From Clostridia bacterium (GTDB taxonomy: Bacteria; Bacillota; Clostridia; Oscillospirales; Acutalibacteraceae): 64,000 nucleotides of DNA. A model generated the notes under the pieces. The model ran no database searches. It was not told the origin of the DNA and saw nothing but the letters and a program-made list of their open reading frames with translations. The DNA lies in NCBI GenBank assembly GCA_024404115.1, contig JAKSQM010000003.1:124001-188000 (forward strand). Direction: 5' to 3'. Position 1 is the stretch's first letter, and the number at the start of each line of letters is the position of its first letter. Both the position numbers and the translations under genes were made by a program. Shown in pieces: positions 1 to 7,341 of the stretch.

Positions 1-1038
1 CAGCAGTGCAAGGATGCAATTGCAGATTGCGTGAGCATTTTCACAGCAAAAGAGGAGGAGTTTTATAACTTCACTTCACCTAAAAAACTGTTGATTTCAG
101 GTGCGCAGGCATTGAGAACAGCAGATGCTGTCATTTTTGCAGTTCAGCTTTCTGCATATAACTCAATCAAAAAAACACTCTGCGACGCATTTGAAATTGA
201 AGCGGAGCGAAACAGTGAACTTATTGAAAAACTTCTGCCCCTTTTAAAAGAGAAAAAAATATCAAAAACCGCTTATGAAAACAACTGCTTTTTCCCAAAA
301 GAAGCAGAGATTTTCCCTGTGTCTGATTTCAGATGCTGCGGCTTTGGCATAACAGAGGGCGCAAAGAGCATTATTCTTATGCCCCTTGATGATACTAAAA
401 CAATCGAGGTCGTTTACGGCTCACTTTATAGCTTTATTGCAGGTATGGCAGGGTACGAAAATCCTGCGGATATTTCCATGCTCAAATGTGCAGTTCTTGC
501 AACAAAGCTTTCAGCAATCCTTAAAAAAGGCAAATCACGCCTTGCTTTTGCGAATCTCGGCTGTGTTCCACTTATTGAAGAGAGCCTTTACCATGCAGAC
601 AGAGAAAATGCAACAATGTTTGTGGCAGATAAGCCCGAAGAGCGTTTGCCCTCACAGACTATACAGGATTACATAGTTACAGTTGCGCAGAAAACAAGAC
701 TTGATACAGAGTCAGATTTTGCCTGCGCCGTTTCAAGTGCATTTGCCAGCAACACAGACGGCTCAACATTTATCTACACCGCTGTTGCAGACGAAAAAGA
801 TACTTTTATTAAAAAGCTCTATGCCAATGATGGCGAGGAGCCGAAGCTTCTCTATTATGCCGCCGTTGAAGATGCTTTTCTTTCAGCTCTTAAAAAGGTT
901 GACGCCAGCCTTAAACAGAAAAGAAAAGAAGGCAGAAGAGCCGATAAATTCTTCCGCCAGAAAATTGCACTTATTACCGCCGCCGCAATTGCAGGTGCAA
1001 CAGGTATCTGCGCCACAGTGGCAATGCTACTTCAATAA
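1..1038 (+). CDS. Degenerate CinA-like protein with C-terminal membrane anchor (5' partial)
   Basis: The frame is already open at base 1, so the true start lies upstream. The first GTG inside the window is at 31. Residues about 25-115 can be laid along the molybdopterin-binding (MoCF) domain of CinA: a segment like ADAVIFAVQL, then a charged helix, then FPKEAEIFP and IILMPLD, matching the FP-GA--LPN and IILLPGPP stretches. The GGLGPT and DD signature of true CinA is missing. The region around SDFACAVSSAF is weakly like the CinA C-terminal amidase domain. The last 25 residues form one hydrophobic helix, a tail anchor not normal for CinA. I infer a non-catalytic, membrane-tethered CinA paralogue. 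The neighbour is lexA, in convergent orientation. The similarity was judged by eye, so the assignment is tentative. Confidence 0.45.
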   Translation, partial: QQCKDAIADCVSIFTAKEEEFYNFTSPKKLLISGAQALRTADAVIFAVQLSAYNSIKKTLCDAFEIEAERNSELIEKLLPLLKEKKISKTAYENNCFFPKEAEIFPVSDFRCCGFGITEGAKSIILMPLDDTKTIEVVYGSLYSFIAGMAGYENPADISMLKCAVLATKLSAILKKGKSRLAFANLGCVPLIEESLYHADRENATMFVADKPEERLPSQTIQDYIVTVAQKTRLDTESDFACAVSSAFASNTDGSTFIYTAVADEKDTFIKKLYANDGEEPKLLYYAAVEDAFLSALKKVDASLKQKRKEGRRADKFFRQKIALITAAAIAGATGICATVAMLLQ

Positions 1039-1046
1039 AACAAAAA

Positions 1047-1070
1047 GCTGTGCCGAAGCACAGCCGTTTA
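1047..1070 (-). terminator. Intrinsic terminator of lexA
   Basis: Perfect 7-bp stem GCTGTGC/GCACAGC (1047-1053 with 1058-1064) and a CGAA loop. Read on the minus strand it is followed by TTTTTGTTTT, so it ends lexA transcripts. On the plus strand the trailing T-run is weak, so termination of the upstream gene here would be inefficient. Confidence 0.8.
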
Positions 1071-1658
1071 TCAATAATATCTCATGCTTGCAACAACCTT
1101 GCCAAGAATAGCAACCTCGTCAACAATTATGGGGTCAAAGGCTTCGTTTTTGGGCTGAAGCCTGAAATGACCGTTTTCCTTATAAAAAGTTTTGACCGTT
1201 GCGCTGTCATCAACCAGAGCAACCACCATGTCGCCGTTTCTTGCAAAGGGAGTTCTTTCCGCTATAATCAGGTCGCCGTCAAGGATACCTGCCTCAATCA
1301 TACTTTCGCCTTTAACATGAAGCGCAAAAAGCTGCTTGTCAGCAGAAACTCTGCCAGTGTAAGGGAAATATCCCTCAATAGCTTCAACCGCAAGGATAGG
1401 CATACCTGCCGTAACTGTTCCTATAATGGGCACCTGAATAATGTTGTCAGCCTGACCGACTATTCTGATTGAGCGTTTAAGAAGCGGATCTCTCATAATA
1501 TATCCCTCACGCTCCAGCACATCAAGGTGAGCCTGAACAGAGGATGTTGATTTAAGACCAACAGCCGCACAGATTTCTCTTACAGACGGGGGAACGCCAT
1601 CACTGCTTCTCTCAACAAGAAAATCGTATATTTTACGCTGCATCTCGTTTATCGCCAT
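1071..1658 (-). CDS. lexA: LexA SOS-response repressor
   Basis: LexA is the repressor of the DNA-damage regulon and cleaves itself when RecA filaments form. The N-terminal winged helix reads MQRKIYDFLVER...VPPSVREICAAVGLKS...VQAHLDVLEREG. The S24-type protease half carries the cleavage dipeptide region (TAGMP, an Ala-Gly site), the catalytic Ser in KGESM and the catalytic Lys near ATVKTFY. The start is set at 1658 (MAINEM, 195 residues), because AAAGGATG lies about 8 nt upstream; a longer open frame to 1715 would swallow the promoter. The gene is monocistronic between its own promoter and the hairpin at 1047. Two SOS-box-like palindromes sit in its promoter, as expected for autoregulation. 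Confidence 0.95.
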   Translation of the reverse strand: MAINEMQRKIYDFLVERSSDGVPPSVREICAAVGLKSTSSVQAHLDVLEREGYIMRDPLLKRSIRIVGQADNIIQVPIIGTVTAGMPILAVEAIEGYFPYTGRVSADKQLFALHVKGESMIEAGILDGDLIIAERTPFARNGDMVVALVDDSATVKTFYKENGHFRLQPKNEAFDPIIVDEVAILGKVVASMRYY

Positions 1659-1686
1659 GAGATTCATCCTTTCGTAGTTTTTTATT

Positions 1687-1726
1687 ATTATAGCACAAAT
1701 GTTCGGCAAATGCAAACATTTGTTTG
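1687..1726 (-). promoter_or_regulatory. lexA promoter with two SOS-box-like operators
   Basis: On the minus strand TTGCAT (1710-1715), a 17-bp spacer and TATAAT (1687-1692) form a good sigma-A promoter. The spacer holds CGAACATTTGTGC (1693-1705), close to the Firmicutes LexA box CGAAC-N4-GTTCG. A second palindrome CAAAC-ATTT-GTTTG (1713-1726) overlaps the -35 element. Bound LexA would block polymerase at both places. The motifs are visible; binding is inferred. Confidence 0.75.
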
Positions 1727-1767
1727 CCTAATTTTTAAATTTTTTTATTTTTGCGAGGTATTTTATT

Positions 1768-3033
1768 GTGAAAAAATTCATTTCAATCTTACTTTGTATG
1801 ATTTTAGCTGTGTCAGCCTGCGCTTTCACAGCTTTTGCTTCTTTAGGCTCTGCATCTTTTGATGAGGTGCAGGCAGAAAAAGCCGAAAAAAATCCTGAAA
1901 ACGAAGAGAAAGAAGAAGCATTTGTTCCCGACAAAACCGTCAAGGTTTGCGCCAATAAAGGCAATTGGGAGAATGCACCCGAAAATTCACTTGAAGCAAT
2001 AAATGCCTGCGACTGCGAATATATATCTGTAGGTGTTAAGGTAACATCTGACGGCATCCCCGTGCTTATGGCAGACGATACCCTTTCACGCACCTGTGTT
2101 GATGAAAACGGCAAAACAGCAAAGGGCAGTGTTTCAGATTATACCCTTGCAGAAATTCAGAAATTCTATCTCCGCAACAGAAACGGCGGACCTCATAACA
2201 AAAAAACAGATTGCAAAATCCCCACTCTTTCAGAGGCTCTTTCTGCCGCTTTCGGCAAAAAGCTCATTATTGATTTTGCAATTGATGACCTTGATGCAAT
2301 TCTTGAAACAATCAATACCTCTGCATCAGCTTCCACCGCTGTTTTAAGACCTTTCGGCAAGGCAGATGATATAATTACAAAGCTTTCAATGAAAGAATCA
2401 GTTCCCGAAACAATCATCAAGTATGATGGAAATATTATTTTCAGCGTTAATAAAGCCATTAAATCAGCAAAAGAAGCAGGGCTTCATCTTGTTCAGCTGG
2501 GTACAAAAAACCAGTTTGGCGTAATTTTTTATGAAAATGTTGAAAAGAGAATTAAAAACAGCTCACTTAGTGCTATTTTTTCTATGACAGATAGATATAA
2601 TGGCAAGCGTGGCGATAATGTAGCTGGCTGGGACGATGTAATTGCCCACGGCTATTCAATTATTGAAACAGATTATCCCGAAATGTTAAGCCGTTATGTT
2701 CAGCAGTCAGAGGAGTTGAGGCAGAAGCTTTCAGCTCTTACAGAAAAAATGAACGAGTATAAAGACGGCGCATATCCTAAAAATCTTATGGAAACCTGCG
2801 GCACTGCATACAAAACGGCTATTGAAGCAAAAGACGGTGTTGCCTCTATGGCACAGCTTAATGCTGCTTACTCAAACCTCAACAATGCTTTTAATGCCCT
2901 TGACCTTGCAGAGGGTACAAGCACAACAGAGGCGGCACTGAATTTCTCATTTGGCAGGATTATTACAGTTGTGCTTTGCCTTTGTGCAGTTGTTGCCGCT
3001 CAGATTTTCTTTGTAAAACGCAGAAAAAAATAA
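1768..3033 (+). CDS. Membrane-anchored GDPD-like pseudoenzyme
   Basis: This 421-residue exported protein starts at a GTG with GCGAGG about 10 nt upstream. A signal peptide covers residues 1-25. An acidic linker follows, then a domain laid out like glycerophosphodiester phosphodiesterase (about 56-310): APENSLEAI, VTSDGIPVL, DDTLSRTC, a V-DYTLAEI segment and IPTLSEAL all fit the family in order. The catalytic residues do not. The HR pair of AHRG is N63-K64, the metal-binding E-x-D of IELDV reads ISVGV, and the second His is replaced in MADD. Next comes a short helical FIVAR-like stretch, a C-terminal membrane helix (about 398-416) and KRRKK. I infer a surface protein that binds a ligand rather than hydrolysing a diester. 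It is followed after 23 bp by the serine hydrolase gene, so the two are probably co-transcribed. Confidence 0.7.
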   Translation: MKKFISILLCMILAVSACAFTAFASLGSASFDEVQAEKAEKNPENEEKEEAFVPDKTVKVCANKGNWENAPENSLEAINACDCEYISVGVKVTSDGIPVLMADDTLSRTCVDENGKTAKGSVSDYTLAEIQKFYLRNRNGGPHNKKTDCKIPTLSEALSAAFGKKLIIDFAIDDLDAILETINTSASASTAVLRPFGKADDIITKLSMKESVPETIIKYDGNIIFSVNKAIKSAKEAGLHLVQLGTKNQFGVIFYENVEKRIKNSSLSAIFSMTDRYNGKRGDNVAGWDDVIAHGYSIIETDYPEMLSRYVQQSEELRQKLSALTEKMNEYKDGAYPKNLMETCGTAYKTAIEAKDGVASMAQLNAAYSNLNNAFNALDLAEGTSTTEAALNFSFGRIITVVLCLCAVVAAQIFFVKRRKK

Positions 3034-3056
3034 TTTTACATACAGGAGTGATATGA

Positions 3057-4835
3057 ATGGTAACGGAAACTGGTAAAAAAGTTTCTCTTAAAAGAGCGGA
3101 TTACCCGGAGCAGATAGGTGTTTCTTCAAAAGCTATTGAAGCTCTGATTGCCGATTTTAAAGAGAACGATGTTGAAGTTCACAGCATTATGGTGTTAAGT
3201 CAGGGTGAGGTTGCCTTTGAAACATGGGCAGACCCTTATTCACCTGAGCTTCCTCATGCTATGTATTCAGTCAGTAAAACCTTTACCTCTGCGGCAATTG
3301 GCTTTGCAGTTGACGAGGGACTTCTCACTGTCGATACTAAACTTATCGACATTTTCCCCGAATTCACACCCAAAAAGCCAGATCCAAATCTTGAAAAGCT
3401 GACAATTTATTCACTGCTCACAATGCAGTCGGGCAAAAACATCAGCGTAATGGCTGATAAAACAACACCCGATTGGGAAAAGCAGTTTTTTGAATCCCCG
3501 TGGGGCTTCACTCCCTGCGACGGTCATTGGCAGTATGTCAGCGAAAATCAGTTTATGCTCTGCTCAGTTATTCACAGGGTAACAGGTCAGTGCGTTGTTT
3601 CCTACCTTACACCAAGGCTTTTTGAACCTCTTGGAATCGAAATCCCTGCATGGGAGCTTTCACCCTCCGGTGTTGAGGCTGGCGGCTGGGGTCTCTTTAT
3701 TAAAACAGAGGACCTTGCAAAGTTCGTAACCTGCTATCAGCACGGCGGTAAATTTGGCGATAAGCAGATAATCCCTGCTGAATGGGTGCGTCAGACCCTC
3801 CGCAGGCACGCAGATAACTCCACAGTTAATAAATTGCCCGACAGCCAGTCAGGCTACGGCTATTGTGTATGGCATTGCGCAGGCGCACCTGCTATCAGAA
3901 TGGACGGCATGTTCTCACAGTTCGGCATTATTTTTAAGAACAGAGATGCTTCTATCATCCTCACCAGCGGTGAAATCGATGAGCAGAAAACCCGTGATTG
4001 CCTGTGGCGTCATGTGGATGATCTTTTCATTGAGCCAGACAGCGAGCCTAAGGCAGACCACGAAATCGGTCTTGCTCCGCTTGCAGATATTATTCCTGCT
4101 GCCGAGCACAGTCCTCTTGAAAAAACCGTTGAGGGCAGAAATATTAAATTTAAAAAGAATCTTATTCTTTCAGTTGCAGGCTTCCCTGTAAGTATGCTTC
4201 CTCTCCCCACGGTTTATATGTCCGCTGAAAAGGCTGGCAATATAAACAACGTTCAGTTCCATTTTGAAGAGAATGAATGTACCATGACATGGGATGAAGG
4301 CTTTGAGCATAACACAATCACCTGCGGTATGGACGGTCAGTACAGAACATCGCCAATTCGCCTTGCAAATATGAATTTCACAGCATACAGCACCGCCGCA
4401 TGGACTTCTGAAAACGTTCTTCAGATAAATATGCGTCCTATTGAATCTGTCTGCCGCAGAACTATTGAGTTTATATTTGATGAGGACGGCAAAACTGTTC
4501 TTTTCAGACCAAGCAGCCAGCAGCCTATGAAAGCTATGGCAGATAATCTTGCCCTTGATGTTGATACATTTTTCCCTGGCTTCCTTGAGCCGGTAGGCGT
4601 TGTTGCTTTTGACCAGCTGCCTTATATTATTGATGCAGTTCACAAGGGATACTTTGAGGATTTTGACCAGAAAGAAGCAGAAGAAAAGGCTAAAGAAAAA
4701 AAGTCAAAAGATGAAAAAGTGAAAGAAAAGAAAGCAAAAGATAAAAAGGTAAAAGACAAAAAAGCATCTGATAAAAAGTCAAAGGATAAAAAATCCAAAG
4801 ACAAAAAATCATCAGATGAAACAGTAGAAGAATAA
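3057..4835 (+). CDS. Beta-lactamase-family serine hydrolase with lysine-rich tail
   Basis: This is a member of the class C beta-lactamase/esterase/DD-peptidase fold (PF00144). The nucleophile motif S-V-S-K is at residues 71-74, a Tyr motif reads YVSEN in the order seen in esterase-like members, and GGWGLF and FGIIF follow in the last core strands. There is no signal peptide, so the enzyme is probably cytoplasmic. Residues about 330-540 form an extra domain also seen after the core in relatives. The last 50 residues are almost only K, D, S and E (repeats such as KDKKSKDKKSSD), a highly charged low-complexity tail. ATG 3057 has CAGGAG upstream; an out-of-frame ATG at 3053 stops quickly. The substrate cannot be named. 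It follows the GDPD-like gene closely. Confidence 0.8.
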   Translation: MVTETGKKVSLKRADYPEQIGVSSKAIEALIADFKENDVEVHSIMVLSQGEVAFETWADPYSPELPHAMYSVSKTFTSAAIGFAVDEGLLTVDTKLIDIFPEFTPKKPDPNLEKLTIYSLLTMQSGKNISVMADKTTPDWEKQFFESPWGFTPCDGHWQYVSENQFMLCSVIHRVTGQCVVSYLTPRLFEPLGIEIPAWELSPSGVEAGGWGLFIKTEDLAKFVTCYQHGGKFGDKQIIPAEWVRQTLRRHADNSTVNKLPDSQSGYGYCVWHCAGAPAIRMDGMFSQFGIIFKNRDASIILTSGEIDEQKTRDCLWRHVDDLFIEPDSEPKADHEIGLAPLADIIPAAEHSPLEKTVEGRNIKFKKNLILSVAGFPVSMLPLPTVYMSAEKAGNINNVQFHFEENECTMTWDEGFEHNTITCGMDGQYRTSPIRLANMNFTAYSTAAWTSENVLQINMRPIESVCRRTIEFIFDEDGKTVLFRPSSQQPMKAMADNLALDVDTFFPGFLEPVGVVAFDQLPYIIDAVHKGYFEDFDQKEAEEKAKEKKSKDEKVKEKKAKDKKVKDKKASDKKSKDKKSKDKKSSDETVEE

Positions 4836-4836
4836 A

Positions 4837-4878
4837 TAAAAATCACGGATCAGTTCAACGCTGACCCGTGATTTTTTT
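4837..4878. terminator. Bidirectional terminator between convergent genes
   Basis: A long stem, AAAATCACGG..CAG paired with CTG..CCGTGATTTTTTT, with a TTCAACG loop, lies between the hydrolase (plus) and the ABC permease (minus). It has T-runs on both strands. Confidence 0.85.
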
Positions 4879-4885
4879 ATGCGAT

Positions 4886-6490
4886 TTAAAGGCTTTTAAA
4901 AATTTCAACGCCCTTTGTGTTTATCCATTTGTTAAGGAATCTTGCCGCAAGCACCATCACCAGTGCGCAGGCGAGAATGTAATATGACAAATCGAATTTA
5001 TTCCTTAAAATAAAAGCGACAGCACCAATAATTAACGAAATTGCCCATCCACCAAAAAGACCAATTGCAACAGAGGCACTTTGCTTAACAGGAACAGTTT
5101 CGTTTGTCCAGTCAAGATTTGGGCTTTTAAGGTTAAGTGAAAGACCTATTGAAGCAGTGAGAAGAGAGTAAGCAATGACAGCCACAACCATATAAATAAT
5201 TGTGCTGAAATCTGCTTCAAGAACATAGCCGAGGGCAACGGCGGTTAAAGCCGCAACAGGTGCATTAAGCACTGTGTGAAGATTCAGCTTTGCGTTGAGA
5301 ATTTCTTTTGTGTCAATGGGGAGAGATTGAAGAATCCAGATGTTTTTGCCCTCAAGAGAAATTGACGGCGCACTTATCTGATTTGTAGAAATCATCATGC
5401 AGATGATTGCAACTGCAAAAATGGGCATCAGTGCAGAAAGCTCAGGCATATCAACAGAGAATTCTGAAATAAACTCTCTCACAGCTGAAGCCTTGATAAC
5501 TGCAAAAACTGAAAATGCAACCATAATAATAAGACCTATTCCGCAGTTGAGCATATATGTTGAGCTTTTTGTGAATCTTGCAAGCTCCTTTTTGAAAAGG
5601 GCTTTGCCGATTGAGTTTGATTTAACCTGACGGCTCTGATATTCTGCTTTTTTCTCTGCCGTTTTTGTGGTTGTGATTTTAATAAATGAGCGGGAGAGAA
5701 TGTAATAAGTCAGCGCAAAAAGTGCGGCAACAATTGCTGTAACAATAACCATCGGCAAAACCTTGCCTGTGGCTGAAAGTCCCATAAGATAAAACGGATA
5801 AAAGAAGCTCTTAACTTTTTCGCCAACTAAGTCCGCATTTTTAACAAGGGATTGAAGAAATTCGTTTATTCTGAAATAAACAAAGTAATATAATCCAATA
5901 AAAGTAAGTGAAGCCAGAACAGTTACAAAACTTTTATTTTTGAGCTTTGATGAAATCAGCGCAACTACCCAGCCAAGAGCGCAGGTGAGAACAGTTACAA
6001 AAAGCGTGATAATAAATAACTGCAAAATGCTGAAAATTATGCAAAGCGGTGTTGGTGCGGCTTCAAAAAAATAAGCGATTATTGCAGGTACCCACACCAA
6101 AGCGGTGTATAAAAGGCTGATGCCGTAAACGCCTGTCATCCTTGCAAAAAGAATTTTTGACGGTGGAATGGGCATTGAAAGAAGCAGGTCGTTGTCTTTT
6201 GCGTGGTAAAGACCTGCGTATGTGTTAAATACACTGCCGAATGTGCCAAGCAAAATTGCAATAAGCCCCATCATGCAAAAATAAAGCCAGTCAAAGTTAA
6301 GCGCACTGAGCGAGCCAGCAAGCATAATGCCTAATCCGCCAAACACAATGCCCAGCATACCAAAAAGCATAAGGAACAAAATTATTGTGCCTGCAATGCC
6401 TGCCTTTGAGCGCATTTTGCCAGTCTTTTTATTCTGAAAATAAAAGGTGTTCAGCTCAAGAAACTGCTTTTTTATTAAGGCTTTTAACAT
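4886..6490 (-). CDS. ABC transporter permease (ABC-2-like exporter)
   Basis: This 534-residue protein is dominated by hydrophobic helices, roughly a dozen, in two halves separated by a basic cytoplasmic loop (KTAEKKAEYQSRQ region). The N-terminus MLKALIKKQF and the long hydrophobic block after a basic patch are typical of multi-helix exporter permeases that pair with a single ATPase. The start lies 2 bp after the stop of the ATPase gene, so the two are translationally coupled. The substrate is unknown; such pairs often export lipids, peptides or antimicrobial compounds. No accessory gene here narrows it down. Confidence 0.8.
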   Translation of the reverse strand: MLKALIKKQFLELNTFYFQNKKTGKMRSKAGIAGTIILFLMLFGMLGIVFGGLGIMLAGSLSALNFDWLYFCMMGLIAILLGTFGSVFNTYAGLYHAKDNDLLLSMPIPPSKILFARMTGVYGISLLYTALVWVPAIIAYFFEAAPTPLCIIFSILQLFIITLFVTVLTCALGWVVALISSKLKNKSFVTVLASLTFIGLYYFVYFRINEFLQSLVKNADLVGEKVKSFFYPFYLMGLSATGKVLPMVIVTAIVAALFALTYYILSRSFIKITTTKTAEKKAEYQSRQVKSNSIGKALFKKELARFTKSSTYMLNCGIGLIIMVAFSVFAVIKASAVREFISEFSVDMPELSALMPIFAVAIICMMISTNQISAPSISLEGKNIWILQSLPIDTKEILNAKLNLHTVLNAPVAALTAVALGYVLEADFSTIIYMVVAVIAYSLLTASIGLSLNLKSPNLDWTNETVPVKQSASVAIGLFGGWAISLIIGAVAFILRNKFDLSYYILACALVMVLAARFLNKWINTKGVEIFKSL

Positions 6491-6492
6491 AA

Positions 6493-7197
6493 TTACGCCT
6501 CCAGTTCAAGAAAGACGGATTCAAGACTTTCATCGCCCTTAACCTCTTCCATTGTTCCGCTTTTAATGAGCTTGCCGCCCTTGATAATTGCAACCTTATC
6601 GCAAAGCTTTTCTGCGACCTCAAGCACATGAGTTGAAAAGAAAATTGCACCGCCGTTGTTGCAGATATCACGCATAATCCCTTTAAGAATGTGAGCGGCT
6701 TTGGGGTCAAGACCAACAAAAGGTTCGTCCATAATAACAAGCTTCGGCTCGTGAATAAGTGCAGATATAACGGCTAACTTCTGCTTCATACCGTGTGAAT
6801 ATGAAGCGAGCGTTCCTGCAAGGTCATTTTTGATTTCAAAAAGCTCCGCATATTTGTCGATTCTCTGAAGTCTTTCGTCAGCGGGAACACCAAAAATATC
6901 GCCAACAAAATTAAGATACTGAATACCTGTCATAAAATCGTATAAATCAGGATTGTCGGGAATATATGAAATAATTTTTTTACATTCAACAGGGTTTGAT
7001 TTAATAGAAATATCGTCAATAAAAATTTCGCCCTCGTCAAATTGAAGAATACCAGCAACAGATTTCAGCGTTGTGGTTTTGCCTGCACCGTTATGACCGA
7101 TGAAGCCGTAAATTTCACCTGGCTGAATGTGAAGCGTTAAATTATCAACAGCTTTTTTGTCGCCATATGTTTTTGTGAGATTATTTATTTTAAGCAT
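6493..7197 (-). CDS. ABC transporter ATP-binding protein
   Basis: This is the nucleotide-binding subunit of a two-gene ABC exporter. It has Walker A GHNGAGKT at residues 34-41, the signature YSHGMKQ at 133-139, Walker B LVIMDEP at 153-159 with GLDP following, and the switch His in FFSTHVLEV. At 234 residues it is full length. The start ATG has GGAGGT upstream on the minus strand and a consensus promoter at 7231-7259. The permease gene follows directly. The ATPase class (short, DEPFVGLDP) is that of antibiotic or lipid exporters of the CcmA type. Confidence 0.92.
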   Translation of the reverse strand: MLKINNLTKTYGDKKAVDNLTLHIQPGEIYGFIGHNGAGKTTTLKSVAGILQFDEGEIFIDDISIKSNPVECKKIISYIPDNPDLYDFMTGIQYLNFVGDIFGVPADERLQRIDKYAELFEIKNDLAGTLASYSHGMKQKLAVISALIHEPKLVIMDEPFVGLDPKAAHILKGIMRDICNNGGAIFFSTHVLEVAEKLCDKVAIIKGGKLIKSGTMEEVKGDESLESVFLELEA

Positions 7198-7230
7198 AAA
7201 CTTTTACCTCCATAAGTAGGATTTGCAGAG

Positions 7231-7259
7231 ATTATATACCCGTTTTTTATTGTTGTCAA
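7231..7259 (-). promoter_or_regulatory. Consensus sigma-A promoter for the ABC exporter operon
   Basis: On the minus strand TTGACA (7254-7259), a 17-bp spacer and TATAAT (7231-7236) sit about 35 bp upstream of the ATPase start. Confidence 0.85.
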
Positions 7260-7294
7260 TAGCGTTGATAAAAAATTAACAATCCGTGGCTTTG

Positions 7295-7323
7295 TTGCAA
7301 TTTTTATTTTATTATGATATATT
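7295..7323 (+). promoter_or_regulatory. Sigma-A promoter for the beta-helix gene
   Basis: TTGCAA (7295-7300), 17 bp, TATATT (7318-7323), then GGGTGATG just before the ATG at 7342. It is divergent from the ABC promoter, with about 36 bp between the two -35 elements. Confidence 0.7.
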
Positions 7324-7341
7324 ATTTTCGGGTGATGTTTT

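Noticed and set aside
1050..1472. Plus-strand frame opposite lexA
   Set aside because: It overlaps a certain gene on the other strand and crosses its terminator. No ribosome site is present.
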